IMG/VR virus record: IMGVR_UViG_3300003690_003472
Span: 121,565-185,564 of that record
DNA length: 64,000 nucleotides
Source of the DNA: a virus
Reading direction: 5' to 3' (one strand)
In this document: one piece after another, positions 43,667-50,791 of the stretch
How the letters are laid out: each line of letters starts with the position of its first letter
Position numbering within the stretch: position 1 is the first letter of the stretch
The notes under the pieces: generated by a model
Seen by the model: the letters and a program-made list of their open reading frames with translations, nothing else
What the model was told of the DNA's origin: nothing
Database searches by the model: none
Translations under genes and position numbers: made by a program

Positions 43667-43894
43667 ATGGCGTTGAAGACTACAACATTTATTGCTTCAA
43701 AATTTGACCGCTGCCACGATGACCTTGATGGTCTTCTGCCAGAGGGTCACATTCTTTACTCATGGGATTGGATTGACACACCTGAAGGTCATGAACTAGA
43801 GCGTAACGACGTTCTTGTTGAGGTCCAGCATGGAACTCTCAGCGACATTGCCGAGCATGCAGGTGTTGAACTTCATCTAGCAGAGGACAACTAA
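43667..43894 (+). CDS. Hypothetical acidic protein, 75 aa
   Basis: MALKTTTFIASKFDRCHDDL; acidic and His-rich toward the end (IAEHAGVELHLAEDN). Probably leaderless. One-base overlap with the next gene. Confidence 0.6.
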   Translation: MALKTTTFIASKFDRCHDDLDGLLPEGHILYSWDWIDTPEGHELERNDVLVEVQHGTLSDIAEHAGVELHLAEDN

Positions 43895-44202
43895 TGTCAC
43901 AAAAACAAATTTATCTTGCACAGTGGGACCATAAACATGGTCAAAACATTTCAGCGCACACTACACACGATGGCGCATTCAAGCAATGTGTTGAATGGGC
44001 ACGCGAGACTTTAGAGGAATGGTTACCTTACGCTAACAATGCCGAAGAGTGCGCAAAATTGAACGATAAAGACCTCATAGCCAATTGGGGCGAGATTACA
44101 GGATATACTGAATATTTCAACGTTGATTCGCTTTCACTAAACGAGGATGAGCCAGACGAAAAAGAAACATGGATTGCTGATACTTCTCACATTGGAGCCT
44201 AA
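43894..44202 (+). CDS. Hypothetical acidic protein, 102 aa
   Basis: QIYLAQWDHKHGQNISAHTT and an acidic C-terminus (LNEDEPDEKETW). Pattern resembles small phage proteins that mimic DNA or bind host proteins, but no family is recognised. Confidence 0.55.
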   Translation: MSQKQIYLAQWDHKHGQNISAHTTHDGAFKQCVEWARETLEEWLPYANNAEECAKLNDKDLIANWGEITGYTEYFNVDSLSLNEDEPDEKETWIADTSHIGA

Positions 44203-44206
44203 ATAA

Positions 44207-44578
44207 GTGGGATACTGTTCAGAAGTAGCATTGGCCGTCAGTAAAAAACTCATGCCACATTTTTTAGGTGTCTTAGCTAAGGAGCCTGCTGCTCGTCCTT
44301 TAATTTTCAAAGAACATGACCACCTTGACTTAGATTATAACGGTGAGGGCACACTGCTCGTCATATGGCATGAAATAAAGTGGTATGACAGTTGCGCTGA
44401 AATTAATGCTCTCAACGACTTCATTGAATTATGCGAAGCCGAGATGGTTGATGGTTTTGACGGTGAATCAAGTGAACATGTACGTTTTGTGCGACTTGGC
44501 GAAGATAGCGACGACTACGTAGAAAAAGGTACGCTGCACGATTGGGATATATCTATGAGCAGGAGCTTGATGTATTGA
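44207..44578 (+). CDS. Hypothetical acidic protein, 123 aa
   Basis: GTG start. GYCSEVALAVSKKLMPHFLG, then alternating strands and acidic stretches (FVRLGEDSDDYVEKGT). No recognised domain. TTGA overlap with the following IGDLV gene. Confidence 0.55.
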   Translation: MGYCSEVALAVSKKLMPHFLGVLAKEPAARPLIFKEHDHLDLDYNGEGTLLVIWHEIKWYDSCAEINALNDFIELCEAEMVDGFDGESSEHVRFVRLGEDSDDYVEKGTLHDWDISMSRSLMY

Positions 44579-44742
44579 GAATCGGTGATTTAGTAAAGTT
44601 TGATAGCAATGGCATGATTGGCCTTTTACTGCACAAACACTATATGCCAGAAGATGAAATTCTGTTTAAAGTTTTGTGGCTTGATGGTACGACTAGCAAT
44701 CGTTGGCAAGATGAATTGGAGGTTATTGATGCAAGTCGGTGA
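44575..44742 (+). CDS. IGDLV family protein
   Basis: 55 aa from a TTG that overlaps the previous stop: MRIGDLVKFDSNGMIGLLL; ends LEVIDASR. Confidence 0.6.
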   Translation: MRIGDLVKFDSNGMIGLLLHKHYMPEDEILFKVLWLDGTTSNRWQDELEVIDASR

Positions 44743-44905
44743 CTTAGTTCAACTTTTAGACGTTCATGGAGAACCAGAACTGTTGACAGGCATTATTACC
44801 GGATTCAGAAAAGGACTTGTTAAAGTGCACTGGTCTGGCGTATTCAACCAACGCGATGCTGCATGGCAGTGGGGACGATTGAAGGTGCTAAATGCAAGTC
44901 GGTGA
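44729..44905 (+). CDS. IGDLV family protein
   Basis: 58 aa, ATG start: MQVGDLVQLLDVHGEPELLT; ends LKVLNASR. 14-base overlaps on both sides. Confidence 0.6.
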   Translation: MQVGDLVQLLDVHGEPELLTGIITGFRKGLVKVHWSGVFNQRDAAWQWGRLKVLNASR

Positions 44906-45053
44906 CTTAGTAAGACAAAAAGTCAGACCGCAAGGCGCATTGCTTGTAATCAGAATAGATGACACCGGCAATTGGTTCATGGCTCATGATTATGGGTCAC
45001 ATAATACGTGGCTAACTATAAAAGATTATGAGATAATTAATGAAGATAGGTGA
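44892..45053 (+). CDS. IGDLV family protein, 53 aa
   Basis: ATG start: MQVGDLVRQKVRPQGALLVI; ends EIINEDR inside the next start element. Confidence 0.6.
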   Translation: MQVGDLVRQKVRPQGALLVIRIDDTGNWFMAHDYGSHNTWLTIKDYEIINEDR

Positions 45054-45255
45054 TTTAGTGAGAACTACGCGCGCGCGCATCGGCGTTCCAAAAGGAACGA
45101 TTGGTTTGATTTTTGAAACCCACGATGCGCGCCCTTATGAACCCTTCAATGAATTTGATGGGGGACTCTGCGATGTGCAGCTTTATGGTTTGAAAAATCT
45201 TCGAACAGTTCGCCGCATACCAAAAGATTTGGAGGTCATCAATGCAAGCGGGTGA
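45040..45255 (+). CDS. IGDLV family protein, 71 aa
   Basis: ATG start: MKIGDLVRTTRARIGVPKGT; contains an alternating CG run (ACGCGCGCGCGC). Ends LEVINASG. Confidence 0.6.
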   Translation: MKIGDLVRTTRARIGVPKGTIGLIFETHDARPYEPFNEFDGGLCDVQLYGLKNLRTVRRIPKDLEVINASG

Positions 45256-45454
45256 CTTGGTCAAAGAGAAAACCAAAACGAATCGCAAACCTTCACTTGG
45301 AATATTGTTGTATACATGTGAGGACCGCAATCCACGAGAAAAGCCTTTTCCTTATTTTATCCATTGGTTTGATAATGATGAACAAGAGTGGACAAAAGAA
45401 ATATTCTTTGAGGTGGTTAACAATGGTAATATTGAACGAAAAAATTGTCTGTAA
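45242..45454 (+). CDS. IGDLV family protein, last of the array
   Basis: 70 aa, ATG start: MQAGDLVKEKTKTNRKPSLG; FIHWFDNDEQEW in the middle; ends without the overlap element. Confidence 0.6.
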   Translation: MQAGDLVKEKTKTNRKPSLGILLYTCEDRNPREKPFPYFIHWFDNDEQEWTKEIFFEVVNNGNIERKNCL

Positions 45455-45722
45455 AGACGGGTTTGAGATGAGTGTACAGGCAAACGAAGGTGCATATTGT
45501 TCACCACGAATTGACAATGCAGAAAAATACACAGCAGTTGAAGTGGGGTACCCAAATCAACATGAACCAATGTTGATGGAATGGTGCAATGGTGGAGAGC
45601 CTCTCAATACAGTTTATGGGTGGGTACCAGCATCGAGAATTTCATTGATTTGCGCCAAGCACGGTGGGATTGTTTCAGGTAAGTTGCCTGCTGGAATTCC
45701 ATTTATTGAGGCGGCAAAGTGA
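45423..45722 (+). CDS. Hypothetical protein, 99 aa
   Basis: ATG inside the previous gene: MVILNEKIVCKDGFEMSVQA. GAYCSPRIDNAEKYTAVEVG and EWCNGGEPLNTVYGWVPA suggest a compact beta fold with Cys. I recall similar hypothetical phage proteins but no function. Confidence 0.6.
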   Translation: MVILNEKIVCKDGFEMSVQANEGAYCSPRIDNAEKYTAVEVGYPNQHEPMLMEWCNGGEPLNTVYGWVPASRISLICAKHGGIVSGKLPAGIPFIEAAK

Positions 45723-45744
45723 AAACCAACGAGGTCAACAATTA

Positions 45745-45828
45745 ATGGAATTATTTGGTCTACTGATACCAATCATAGGTTTTATTGCATATGTTTGGCT
45801 ACAAGAAACGTCACAAAATAGGAGATAA
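45745..45828 (+). CDS. Very short membrane peptide, 27 aa
   Basis: MELFGLLIPIIGFIAYVWLQ then ETSQNRR: one hydrophobic helix and a basic tail. The end supplies AGGAG for the next ATG (45832). May be coding or chance. Confidence 0.35.
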   Translation: MELFGLLIPIIGFIAYVWLQETSQNRR

Positions 45829-45831
45829 ACT

Positions 45832-45990
45832 ATGACGAGAAAAGAAGAATTAAAGCAACTTAATGAATATGTTGAAAAAAATGGAGTAACAATATTACCA
45901 CCAGACGAAAGAGGTCCAGAAGTATTGTTTAGCGCATGGAAAAGGCAGCCCACAAAAAAGAAACGTGGAAGAAAGAAAAAAGAAAAGTGA
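45832..45990 (+). CDS. Short basic protein, 52 aa
   Basis: MTRKEELKQLNEYVEKNGVT, ending in KKKRGRKKKEK, an AT-hook-like basic tail (RGRKKK). Preceded by AGGAG, and its stop overlaps the thyX start by one base. Confidence 0.5.
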   Translation: MTRKEELKQLNEYVEKNGVTILPPDERGPEVLFSAWKRQPTKKKRGRKKKEK

Positions 45991-46679
45991 TGTCAATTGA
46001 ATTATATGATGATAAACTTGGGCGTGTTGATTATGTAAGTCACATGGGTTCGGATTTGACCGTGGTTAATTCTGCCAGAGTTTCTTTTGGAAAAGAAGTA
46101 AAAGAAATTTCTGCAAAAGATAAAAAATTGATTAAATATTTAATCACACACAAACATACTTCTACACTTGAACATTGTGTAATTACATTTAGATTCAAAG
46201 TACCATTATTCATTCGCTCACAACATCACAGGCATCGCACGTGGTCTTACAATGAAATATCCAGACGGTATACCGATATAAATTTAGAATTCTATGAGCC
46301 GAAACAGTTTAGAAAACAAAGCGAATCAAACAGACAAGCATCAACTGATGAAACATTTGACCCATATATGAATGATATGCTTGAACCAGCCTCTAAAATT
46401 ATTAGAGAACATCATGAAGCATCGCTCTACGTTTACAATAAACTTTTAGAATCAGGGATATGTCGTGAGCAAGCAAGAGGAGTACTTCCACAAAATTTAT
46501 ATACAGAATATTATGGTACGTGTAACCTGAACAATTTGTTTAAATTTATAGATTTGCGCTCATATACTGGAGCGCAATGGGAAATTCAACAAGTAGCGAA
46601 AGCATGTCTTGAAATTGTAACAGACTTGTTTCCAATAACAATTGGAGCATATCAAGAAGTTTCGCGCGCGCCCCCATGA
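45990..46679 (+). CDS. thyX: Flavin-dependent thymidylate synthase
   Basis: 229 aa. The ThyX signature RHRTWSYNEISRRYT is intact, with QHHRHR before it, STLEHCVITF and the substrate-end REQARGVLPQNLYTEYYGTC. It makes dTMP from dUMP using FAD and methylene-tetrahydrofolate, completing the route from deaminase and dUTPase. The ATG overlaps the previous stop. Confidence 0.95.
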   Translation: MSIELYDDKLGRVDYVSHMGSDLTVVNSARVSFGKEVKEISAKDKKLIKYLITHKHTSTLEHCVITFRFKVPLFIRSQHHRHRTWSYNEISRRYTDINLEFYEPKQFRKQSESNRQASTDETFDPYMNDMLEPASKIIREHHEASLYVYNKLLESGICREQARGVLPQNLYTEYYGTCNLNNLFKFIDLRSYTGAQWEIQQVAKACLEIVTDLFPITIGAYQEVSRAPP

Positions 46680-46710
46680 GAGAAAAACGCGATTCGAAAT
46701 AATTTTTTCC

Positions 46711-46739
46711 TTGACAAACGTGGCAATTCATGAGATAAT
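46711..46739 (+). promoter_or_regulatory. Early-type promoter 6
   Basis: TTGACA (46711-46716), 17 bases, TGAGATAAT ending 46739, followed by the TATAGAAAC leader shared with promoters 4 and 7 and an AAGGAG site. Confidence 0.85.
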
Positions 46740-46784
46740 ACCTATAGAAACAATCGAGGTTTTGAAGGAGAAGAATCAAATGCT

Positions 46785-46913
46785 GTGAATGTTACCCCAA
46801 AGCTGTATGGGGTCAGCCCGTTGTATGAGCTTGGTGCCTGCTCTGAAAAGTGCCACATTTTAATTAGACTACTAGGAATAAAAGCTTGGGATACAAGATT
46901 TAAAGATTGGTGA
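46785..46913 (+). CDS. Short ORF after a two-codon ORF, 42 aa
   Basis: AAGGAG (46765-46770) is followed at best spacing by ATG-CTG-TGA (46780-46788), a two-codon frame overlapping GTG at 46785. From that GTG runs MNVTPKLYGVSPLYELGACS to FKDW. It ends in GGTGA as in the IGDLV array. CSEKCH here and CCEC in another frame suggest a possible frameshifted zinc finger. Low certainty. Confidence 0.35.
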   Translation: MNVTPKLYGVSPLYELGACSEKCHILIRLLGIKAWDTRFKDW

Positions 46914-46917
46914 CAAA

Positions 46918-47109
46918 GTGTTTGACGAGGACATGCAAGACTGGGGGATTATTACAGAATTTCGTCCCACGACGGTTATTGTCCTTTGGTCTGCGCTTGG
47001 AATTCCAATGGCAACTCCTAAGCTTTTAGCCGAGGATGCGCTAAGAACAGGCGAGTGGAAAATTCAACCACGAGTTGAAATAACTTTAATTGACCCAAGA
47101 AAAAAGTAA
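46918..47109 (+). CDS. IGDLV-like protein with unclear start
   Basis: GTG start gives MFDEDMQDWGIITEFRPTTV, but the family start KIGDKV lies just upstream in frame (46903-46920), with only ATA or TTA as possible starts. Either the start is non-standard or the family N-terminus has been lost. Ends LIDPRKK. Confidence 0.45.
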   Translation: MFDEDMQDWGIITEFRPTTVIVLWSALGIPMATPKLLAEDALRTGEWKIQPRVEITLIDPRKK

Positions 47110-47117
47110 AATACTCC

Positions 47118-47146
47118 TTGACAACCATTGATTTTTGTGAGATAAT
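47118..47146 (+). promoter_or_regulatory. Early-type promoter 7
   Basis: TTGACA (47118-47123), 17 bases, TGAGATAAT ending 47146, then a TATAGAAAC leader and AAAGGAG. Confidence 0.85.
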
Positions 47147-47177
47147 ATATATAGAAACAATGGCAAAAGGAGCCAAA

Positions 47178-47378
47178 TTGAGTCGCAAACATTTTCAAAT
47201 CATAGCAAATATCATTAAACTTCATGGCACAAGTCCAACTGCCAAAGCAATGGCATTGGATTTCTCAGTTGCTTTCAAAAAAGAAAACCCTCGTTTTGAC
47301 GCCGTACGCTTCTTGAGCGCTTGTGGTCTTGAGCGAGTAACGCTTGGCAACGGTGAAAAAGTTCACATCGTCAACTAA
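47178..47378 (+). CDS. Hypothetical protein, 66 aa
   Basis: TTG start preceded by AAAAGGAGCC; alignment of the leader with promoters 4 and 6 favours this over the ATG at 47160. MSRKHFQIIANIIKLHGTSP, then a helix (VRFLSACGLERV). Pattern seen in small phage helical proteins; function unknown. Confidence 0.55.
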   Translation: MSRKHFQIIANIIKLHGTSPTAKAMALDFSVAFKKENPRFDAVRFLSACGLERVTLGNGEKVHIVN

Positions 47379-47391
47379 TCATAGGAATATC

Positions 47392-47562
47392 ATGCTAGAC
47401 GCAAAACGTGCAAAAATACAGTTACACATCGACAACGCTACAACGCCCGAAGAAGCCGAGCTTGCAGAAGCTTTGCTTGAAGGCTACGATAGCGGAGAAC
47501 TAATGATTTTGACTGACACCGCAACGGGCGAATTGCTCTTTGCTTTGAACGAGGTAAACTAA
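47392..47562 (+). CDS. Hypothetical protein, 56 aa
   Basis: MLDAKRAKIQLHIDNATTPE, acidic helical with ELMILTDTATGELLF. One-base overlap with the next gene. The ATG is 13 bases after the previous stop; ATAGGAA is a weak ribosome site. Confidence 0.5.
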   Translation: MLDAKRAKIQLHIDNATTPEEAELAEALLEGYDSGELMILTDTATGELLFALNEVN

Positions 47563-47732
47563 TGGACATAGACTGGAAAGAGGAAATGGACAAACTGATG
47601 GCTCGCACCACAAAAAATTGGTGGAAGACGGGCAATCGAAAGTTTGCTACTGGCGTTACAGGCAGCTTGGAGCTAGGAAGTGCCGAGGACACAAAAGATA
47701 AAAAAACTCTTGACAAATGCTGCTCGATATGA
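47562..47732 (+). CDS. Hypothetical protein, 56 aa
   Basis: MDIDWKEEMDKLMARTTKNW, Trp-containing and basic. The 3' end runs through promoter 8, so the gene's last codons double as promoter sequence. Confidence 0.45.
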   Translation: MDIDWKEEMDKLMARTTKNWWKTGNRKFATGVTGSLELGSAEDTKDKKTLDKCCSI

Positions 47733-47738
47733 GATAAT
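47710..47738 (+). promoter_or_regulatory. Early-type promoter 8
   Basis: TTGACA (47710-47715), 17 bases, TGAGATAAT ending 47738. Confidence 0.85.
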
Positions 47739-47762
47739 GTATATAGGATGGAGGAATTACAA

Positions 47763-47933
47763 GTGTTCTTTATTGAACGTTTAAACAACACAAATTGGGT
47801 GGTCATTAGTGGGCCACATGGCTGCGAAGATGTTGCATATATTCATGCAAGAGGCTACGCAAATAATAACACCAGCGCATATGGTCCTATCCGTATTGTG
47901 ACCGACACAGGCGCAGTTGTTAACTTTCTGTAA
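47763..47933 (+). CDS. Hypothetical protein, 56 aa
   Basis: GTG start 8 bases after GGAGG (47750-47754); the upstream ATG at 47748 lies almost at the transcription start and would put the GGAGG inside the gene. MFFIERLNNTNWVVISGPHG, ends VTDTGAVVNFL. Confidence 0.5.
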   Translation: MFFIERLNNTNWVVISGPHGCEDVAYIHARGYANNNTSAYGPIRIVTDTGAVVNFL

Positions 47934-47939
47934 AGTTTG

Positions 47940-48050
47940 GTAAGGCTGGAGGTGAAAGGAAGCTAATACATTTTTAATAGTGCGAAAATAACTTGGCGTT
48001 TAAAGGTACGGGAAAACTAGATACTATCTAGTCTATATTCTCGCACCTGT
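47940..48050 (+). ncRNA. Structured intergenic RNA candidate
   Basis: GTGCGA (47980-47985) pairs with TCGCAC (48041-48046), enclosing a perfect CTAGATA/TATCTAG inverted repeat (48017-48031). No convincing ORF. It may be a small RNA or an operator region. Confidence 0.35.
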
Positions 48051-48071
48051 CAAGTGAATAATCCCTACACT

Positions 48072-48162
48072 GTGTAGAATTGTTACGCATGTGTAGAGTA
48101 AGACAACACGTGTAATGTGGAAGCAGTACACACTTGAGTGTAGAAATAATACACATGCGAGA
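48072..48162 (+). repeat. GTGTAGA repeats (iteron-like)
   Basis: GTGTAGA occurs at 48072, 48091 and 48138, with a near copy GTGTAAT at 48110 and inverted ACACA motifs nearby. Spacings are 19, 19 and 28 bases. Could bind a regulator or replication protein; nothing else explains the segment. Confidence 0.45.
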
Positions 48163-48170
48163 GCATAAAT

Positions 48171-48296
48171 ATGAACAACATTAAACTTATTAAAAATCTA
48201 GCCAGCCAAGCAGAGTCAACCATTGTAGGAATGGATATCGTTTCTCCAGTGGTTACAGTACTACCCAAAAACATTCGGAAGGATACTAAAAAATAA
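48171..48296 (+). CDS. Hypothetical protein, 41 aa
   Basis: MNNIKLIKNLASQAESTIVG then MDIVSPVVTVLPKNIRKDTKK. Codon use looks natural but the ribosome site is weak (GAGAG). Confidence 0.4.
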   Translation: MNNIKLIKNLASQAESTIVGMDIVSPVVTVLPKNIRKDTKK

Positions 48297-48351
48297 AAAA
48301 GTACTTGACTAGTTACAACATACATGTAGTGGTTAGCCACTAGGTAATACA

Positions 48352-48549
48352 ATGAATATGATATTTAAATCAGAAAACCTAACACACGATTCGCTTTTGT
48401 GTGTATTACCTTTTGGCTCAGCATATACATGTCGAGAAAACGGCGAACCATTACCAGAGTCAGTCATGGTCGCTGTTGCTTTACAATCATTACAGTATGT
48501 GCTTAGGCCGAGCGCTTGGGATCCATACAAAGTAGAGCCAAAAAATTAA
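48352..48549 (+). CDS. Hypothetical protein, 65 aa
   Basis: MNMIFKSENLTHDSLLCVLP. Soluble, two Cys. It is preceded by TAGTGG-TTAG-CCACTA, a 6-bp inverted repeat that may be an operator. Confidence 0.45.
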   Translation: MNMIFKSENLTHDSLLCVLPFGSAYTCRENGEPLPESVMVAVALQSLQYVLRPSAWDPYKVEPKN

Positions 48550-48586
48550 CTCAATGATTACAACATGTTAATTAAACTTTCTCTAG

Positions 48587-48796
48587 GTGGAGATAGAAAC
48601 GTGCGCGAGAGCATTAATGAACAAAAACAGTCTAACCTATAGATTCTTAAGAGGCTATCTAATTGGCTTCGCCATTGTCAGCATGTACCACATCCTCCCA
48701 CAAGTCGGCGCAATCCCACAGCTTTTACTCGGTGTATCTATTGGTGCGCTAGGTTGGACATGGCTAATAAATGTTTCCGAGAGTAATAAAAAATAA
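48587..48796 (+). CDS. Small membrane protein, two helices
   Basis: 69 aa from a GTG (or 59 aa from ATG 48617). FLRGYLIGFAIVSMYHILP and LLLGVSIGALGWTWLI are membrane helices. Ends in a short polar tail. Function unknown. Confidence 0.5.
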   Translation: MEIETCARALMNKNSLTYRFLRGYLIGFAIVSMYHILPQVGAIPQLLLGVSIGALGWTWLINVSESNKK

Positions 48797-48837
48797 AAAG
48801 ATACTAGACAACCCTACCTAAGATAAGTAATATATAT

Positions 48838-48957
48838 ATGATAGATAAAGATATAGTAGAGAGAGAACAACAGGATAGTGTTGGGTATAAGCTTGACCTG
48901 TTTGAATTAGTTTGTTGGGCAGCAGTAATTTGGCTGCTAGTTCAATACGTACAGTAG
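48838..48957 (+). CDS. Short membrane protein, 39 aa
   Basis: MIDKDIVEREQQDSVGYKLD then one helix FELVCWAAVIWLLVQYV. A TAGACA/GATAAG promoter-like pair precedes it. It is followed by a C-rich tract. Confidence 0.4.
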   Translation: MIDKDIVEREQQDSVGYKLDLFELVCWAAVIWLLVQYVQ

Positions 48958-48961
48958 TACG

Positions 48962-48980
48962 CCCCCCCCCCTGCCCCCCT
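48962..48980. other. Poly-C tract
   Basis: Ten C, TG, six C, T. In an AT-rich genome this is unusual; the other strand has two long G-runs and could join other G-runs in a quadruplex. It may also cause assembly errors. Confidence 0.6.
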
Positions 48981-49108
48981 ATACCGGAATGTATGTCACA
49001 GTAGTAATATCAAGGGGTTAGAGGCCGACTAAGTACATGTTCATATCGCAGCCCAAATTTTGAGATTTTAAGTTTTCTATATACTACTTATTGTACGAGG
49101 TCTTACCA

Positions 49109-49378
49109 ATGAAAATAACCAAATCTAAACTCAAACAACTAATCAAAGAAGAGCTTAATCTTATTTTAGAAGAAAAAGAAAGATATGTCTTAGAAAGGTC
49201 TGGTGTTTCCTTTAACAAGAAATTTGTTACCGGTGGCAAAGCTGATGATCCGAATTTTGGTACACTTGAAAAAGCTAAAACTTTTGCATGTAAAGATGCT
49301 GCTAAAGTATACGCAAAGAAAGTGGATAAAGAATCTGGTATACATGTTAGCGTAGAAAATAAAAAAGGACTTGAATGA
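49109..49378 (+). CDS. Tag A protein, 89 aa
   Basis: MKITKSKLKQLIKEELNLIL, then a basic domain (FVTGGKADDPNFGTLEKAKT, CKDAAKVYAKKV). The ATG at 49109 places the tag at the N-terminus. It opens the second group of tagged genes. Confidence 0.65.
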   Translation: MKITKSKLKQLIKEELNLILEEKERYVLERSGVSFNKKFVTGGKADDPNFGTLEKAKTFACKDAAKVYAKKVDKESGIHVSVENKKGLE

Positions 49379-49379
49379 T

Positions 49380-50360
49380 ATGTATATAACCAAATCCCAA
49401 CTTAAGTATATCATCAAAGAAGAGGCGTCCGCCGTGTTAAAAGAAAAGCAATTGCACGAAGCCACTGTACCCGCGCCAGGATCGGATCCTCAACATGATA
49501 TGGGAGACGATGCATCAATTGAATCTGGCCGCGCAGGATCTATCCCTTTTTGTAGAACACCAGATCCTAGAGGGGGAGTCGGAGGTACCGGAATCGGGCA
49601 AACAGTAGGCACGGATGCATGCCGCAAATGGAACTACGAGCGCGGCCGAGCCCAAGTGCCCATGGGCGCCAAATTGGGTGGTTTAGGCCAAGGCCAAAAA
49701 GGAGGAGATCGTTTAAATATTGGCGCCATTCGTAGCTATGAAAAATATTTAGCTAGATATCCAGAACTAGGTACTGGAAGACTAGAGGGTATATCTGGAA
49801 ATGAAAAAAATCTCAGATGGCTGCAAAGCAAATTAGACATATATGTCACACAAGTTAAGCGCGAATACAACCTTCGTACTGATTATTGGGACCGTCAACA
49901 CGAAGTACGTAACCTCCCCAAAGGATCGGACGAACGGCAAGAGGCCTTGATCGCCCGGTGGGATATTATGAATAGTCTTCACAATGCCATGTTTGAGGTT
50001 GATAAAACGTTTGCCAGTTATATTAACGTGAGAGAAATGTTTAGAAAGGCCACAAAAATGCGATCCGGCCCGGGCTTTCCTGCCGCGCCTCAAGGCGCTG
50101 CAATGCAACAAAAAATATATAAAACGGAGGCACCTGACGAAGCATTGACAGATCTTGGATATTTTTATCGACTTTTGAAGCAGTATAGCATAAAACAACC
50201 AGAACATTTAACAAAATATGGCCAAGATTTCACTTGGGGCCCTGAACATCAAAGAGCATATAACGAATTAGTAAAACGTATGGAAATTGCAGACGAGGCA
50301 GCGCCCCAACTTGATAGGTTGAAAAAAAGCGTACTTTATATTATTAAAAAATATAAATAA
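49380..50360 (+). CDS. Tag A protein, 326 aa
   Basis: MYITKSQLKYIIKEEASAVL, then a Gly/Pro-rich stretch and a helical domain (RSYEKYLARYPELGTGRLEG, RREYN-like helices, IADEAAPQLDRLKKSVLYII). No known domain. Follows the previous gene by one base. Convergent with the minus-strand lipoprotein gene. Confidence 0.65.
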   Translation: MYITKSQLKYIIKEEASAVLKEKQLHEATVPAPGSDPQHDMGDDASIESGRAGSIPFCRTPDPRGGVGGTGIGQTVGTDACRKWNYERGRAQVPMGAKLGGLGQGQKGGDRLNIGAIRSYEKYLARYPELGTGRLEGISGNEKNLRWLQSKLDIYVTQVKREYNLRTDYWDRQHEVRNLPKGSDERQEALIARWDIMNSLHNAMFEVDKTFASYINVREMFRKATKMRSGPGFPAAPQGAAMQQKIYKTEAPDEALTDLGYFYRLLKQYSIKQPEHLTKYGQDFTWGPEHQRAYNELVKRMEIADEAAPQLDRLKKSVLYIIKKYK

Positions 50361-50370
50361 TTAAATAAAC

Positions 50371-50724
50371 CTACCTTCTCTTTTTACCTCTCTTAGATTT
50401 CTTACCCTTACGTCTATTCTTAACATTATTATCGTAGTAGTGCCTGTGGATTGTAGTCCGATTATAGACATTTCTTTTATATATATGTCGATGTCTTATT
50501 CTCGGCCTTACAATTGTTCTATGGTGCCTATATTGTCTATGTTGGTGATGACGTATAATTCTACGTTTATAATGATGACGTGGATGATATACACGTGCTC
50601 TTGGTACATATACAGGTGACGTATATACTACACGGTGTGGCGTAATTACCCCATAAGCACCAAAACATCCTGGTAAAAATATCATGCTAAGTCCTGCTAT
50701 GATATATAAAATACACTTTTTCAT
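50371..50724 (-). CDS. His/Arg/Tyr-rich lipoprotein (only minus-strand gene)
   Basis: 117 aa. Signal peptide with lipobox FLPGC, then a mature domain of His/Arg/Tyr repeats (RRIIRHHQHRQYRHHRT) and a basic end KRGKKRR. AAAGGAG precedes the ATG on that strand. Such a tail could bind metals or polyanions such as LPS or DNA at the cell surface. Orientation is opposite to every other gene, so it has separate control. Confidence 0.7.
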   Translation of the reverse strand: MKKCILYIIAGLSMIFLPGCFGAYGVITPHRVVYTSPVYVPRARVYHPRHHYKRRIIRHHQHRQYRHHRTIVRPRIRHRHIYKRNVYNRTTIHRHYYDNNVKNRRKGKKSKRGKKRR

Positions 50725-50791
50725 GATTTAACTCCTTTAATGTATATATAGATGATGCATATTACATGCCAAGTTATAGTTAGATAAAAAA

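Larger units (their letters stand above)
41990..45255 (+). repeat. Cassette array of IGDLV genes with shared 14-base overlaps
   Basis: The consensus (A/G)TGCAAGTCGGTGA(C/T)TTAGT recurs at 42219, 42391, 42715, 42902, 43086, 44729 and 44892, with variants (TGAAAATCGGTGA, TGAAAGTCGGTGA, TGAAGATAGGTGA, TGCAAGCGGGTGA) at 42047, 42531, 43293, 43444, 45040 and 45242. In one frame it reads as the C-terminus SASR or NASR plus stop; in another it reads as the start M(Q/K)(V/I)GDLV of the next gene. The bodies between differ widely. Four short non-family genes (43667-44578) interrupt it. Confidence 0.85.

Noticed and set aside
41990-45255. Regular GGTGACTTAGT repeats as a CRISPR array
   Set aside because: Spacing is 140-215 bases, the intervals are coding, and the repeats are gene junctions in frame with starts and stops.
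49833-50207. 124-aa minus-strand ORF
   Set aside because: It lies fully within the 49380 tagged gene and has no ribosome site or domain.
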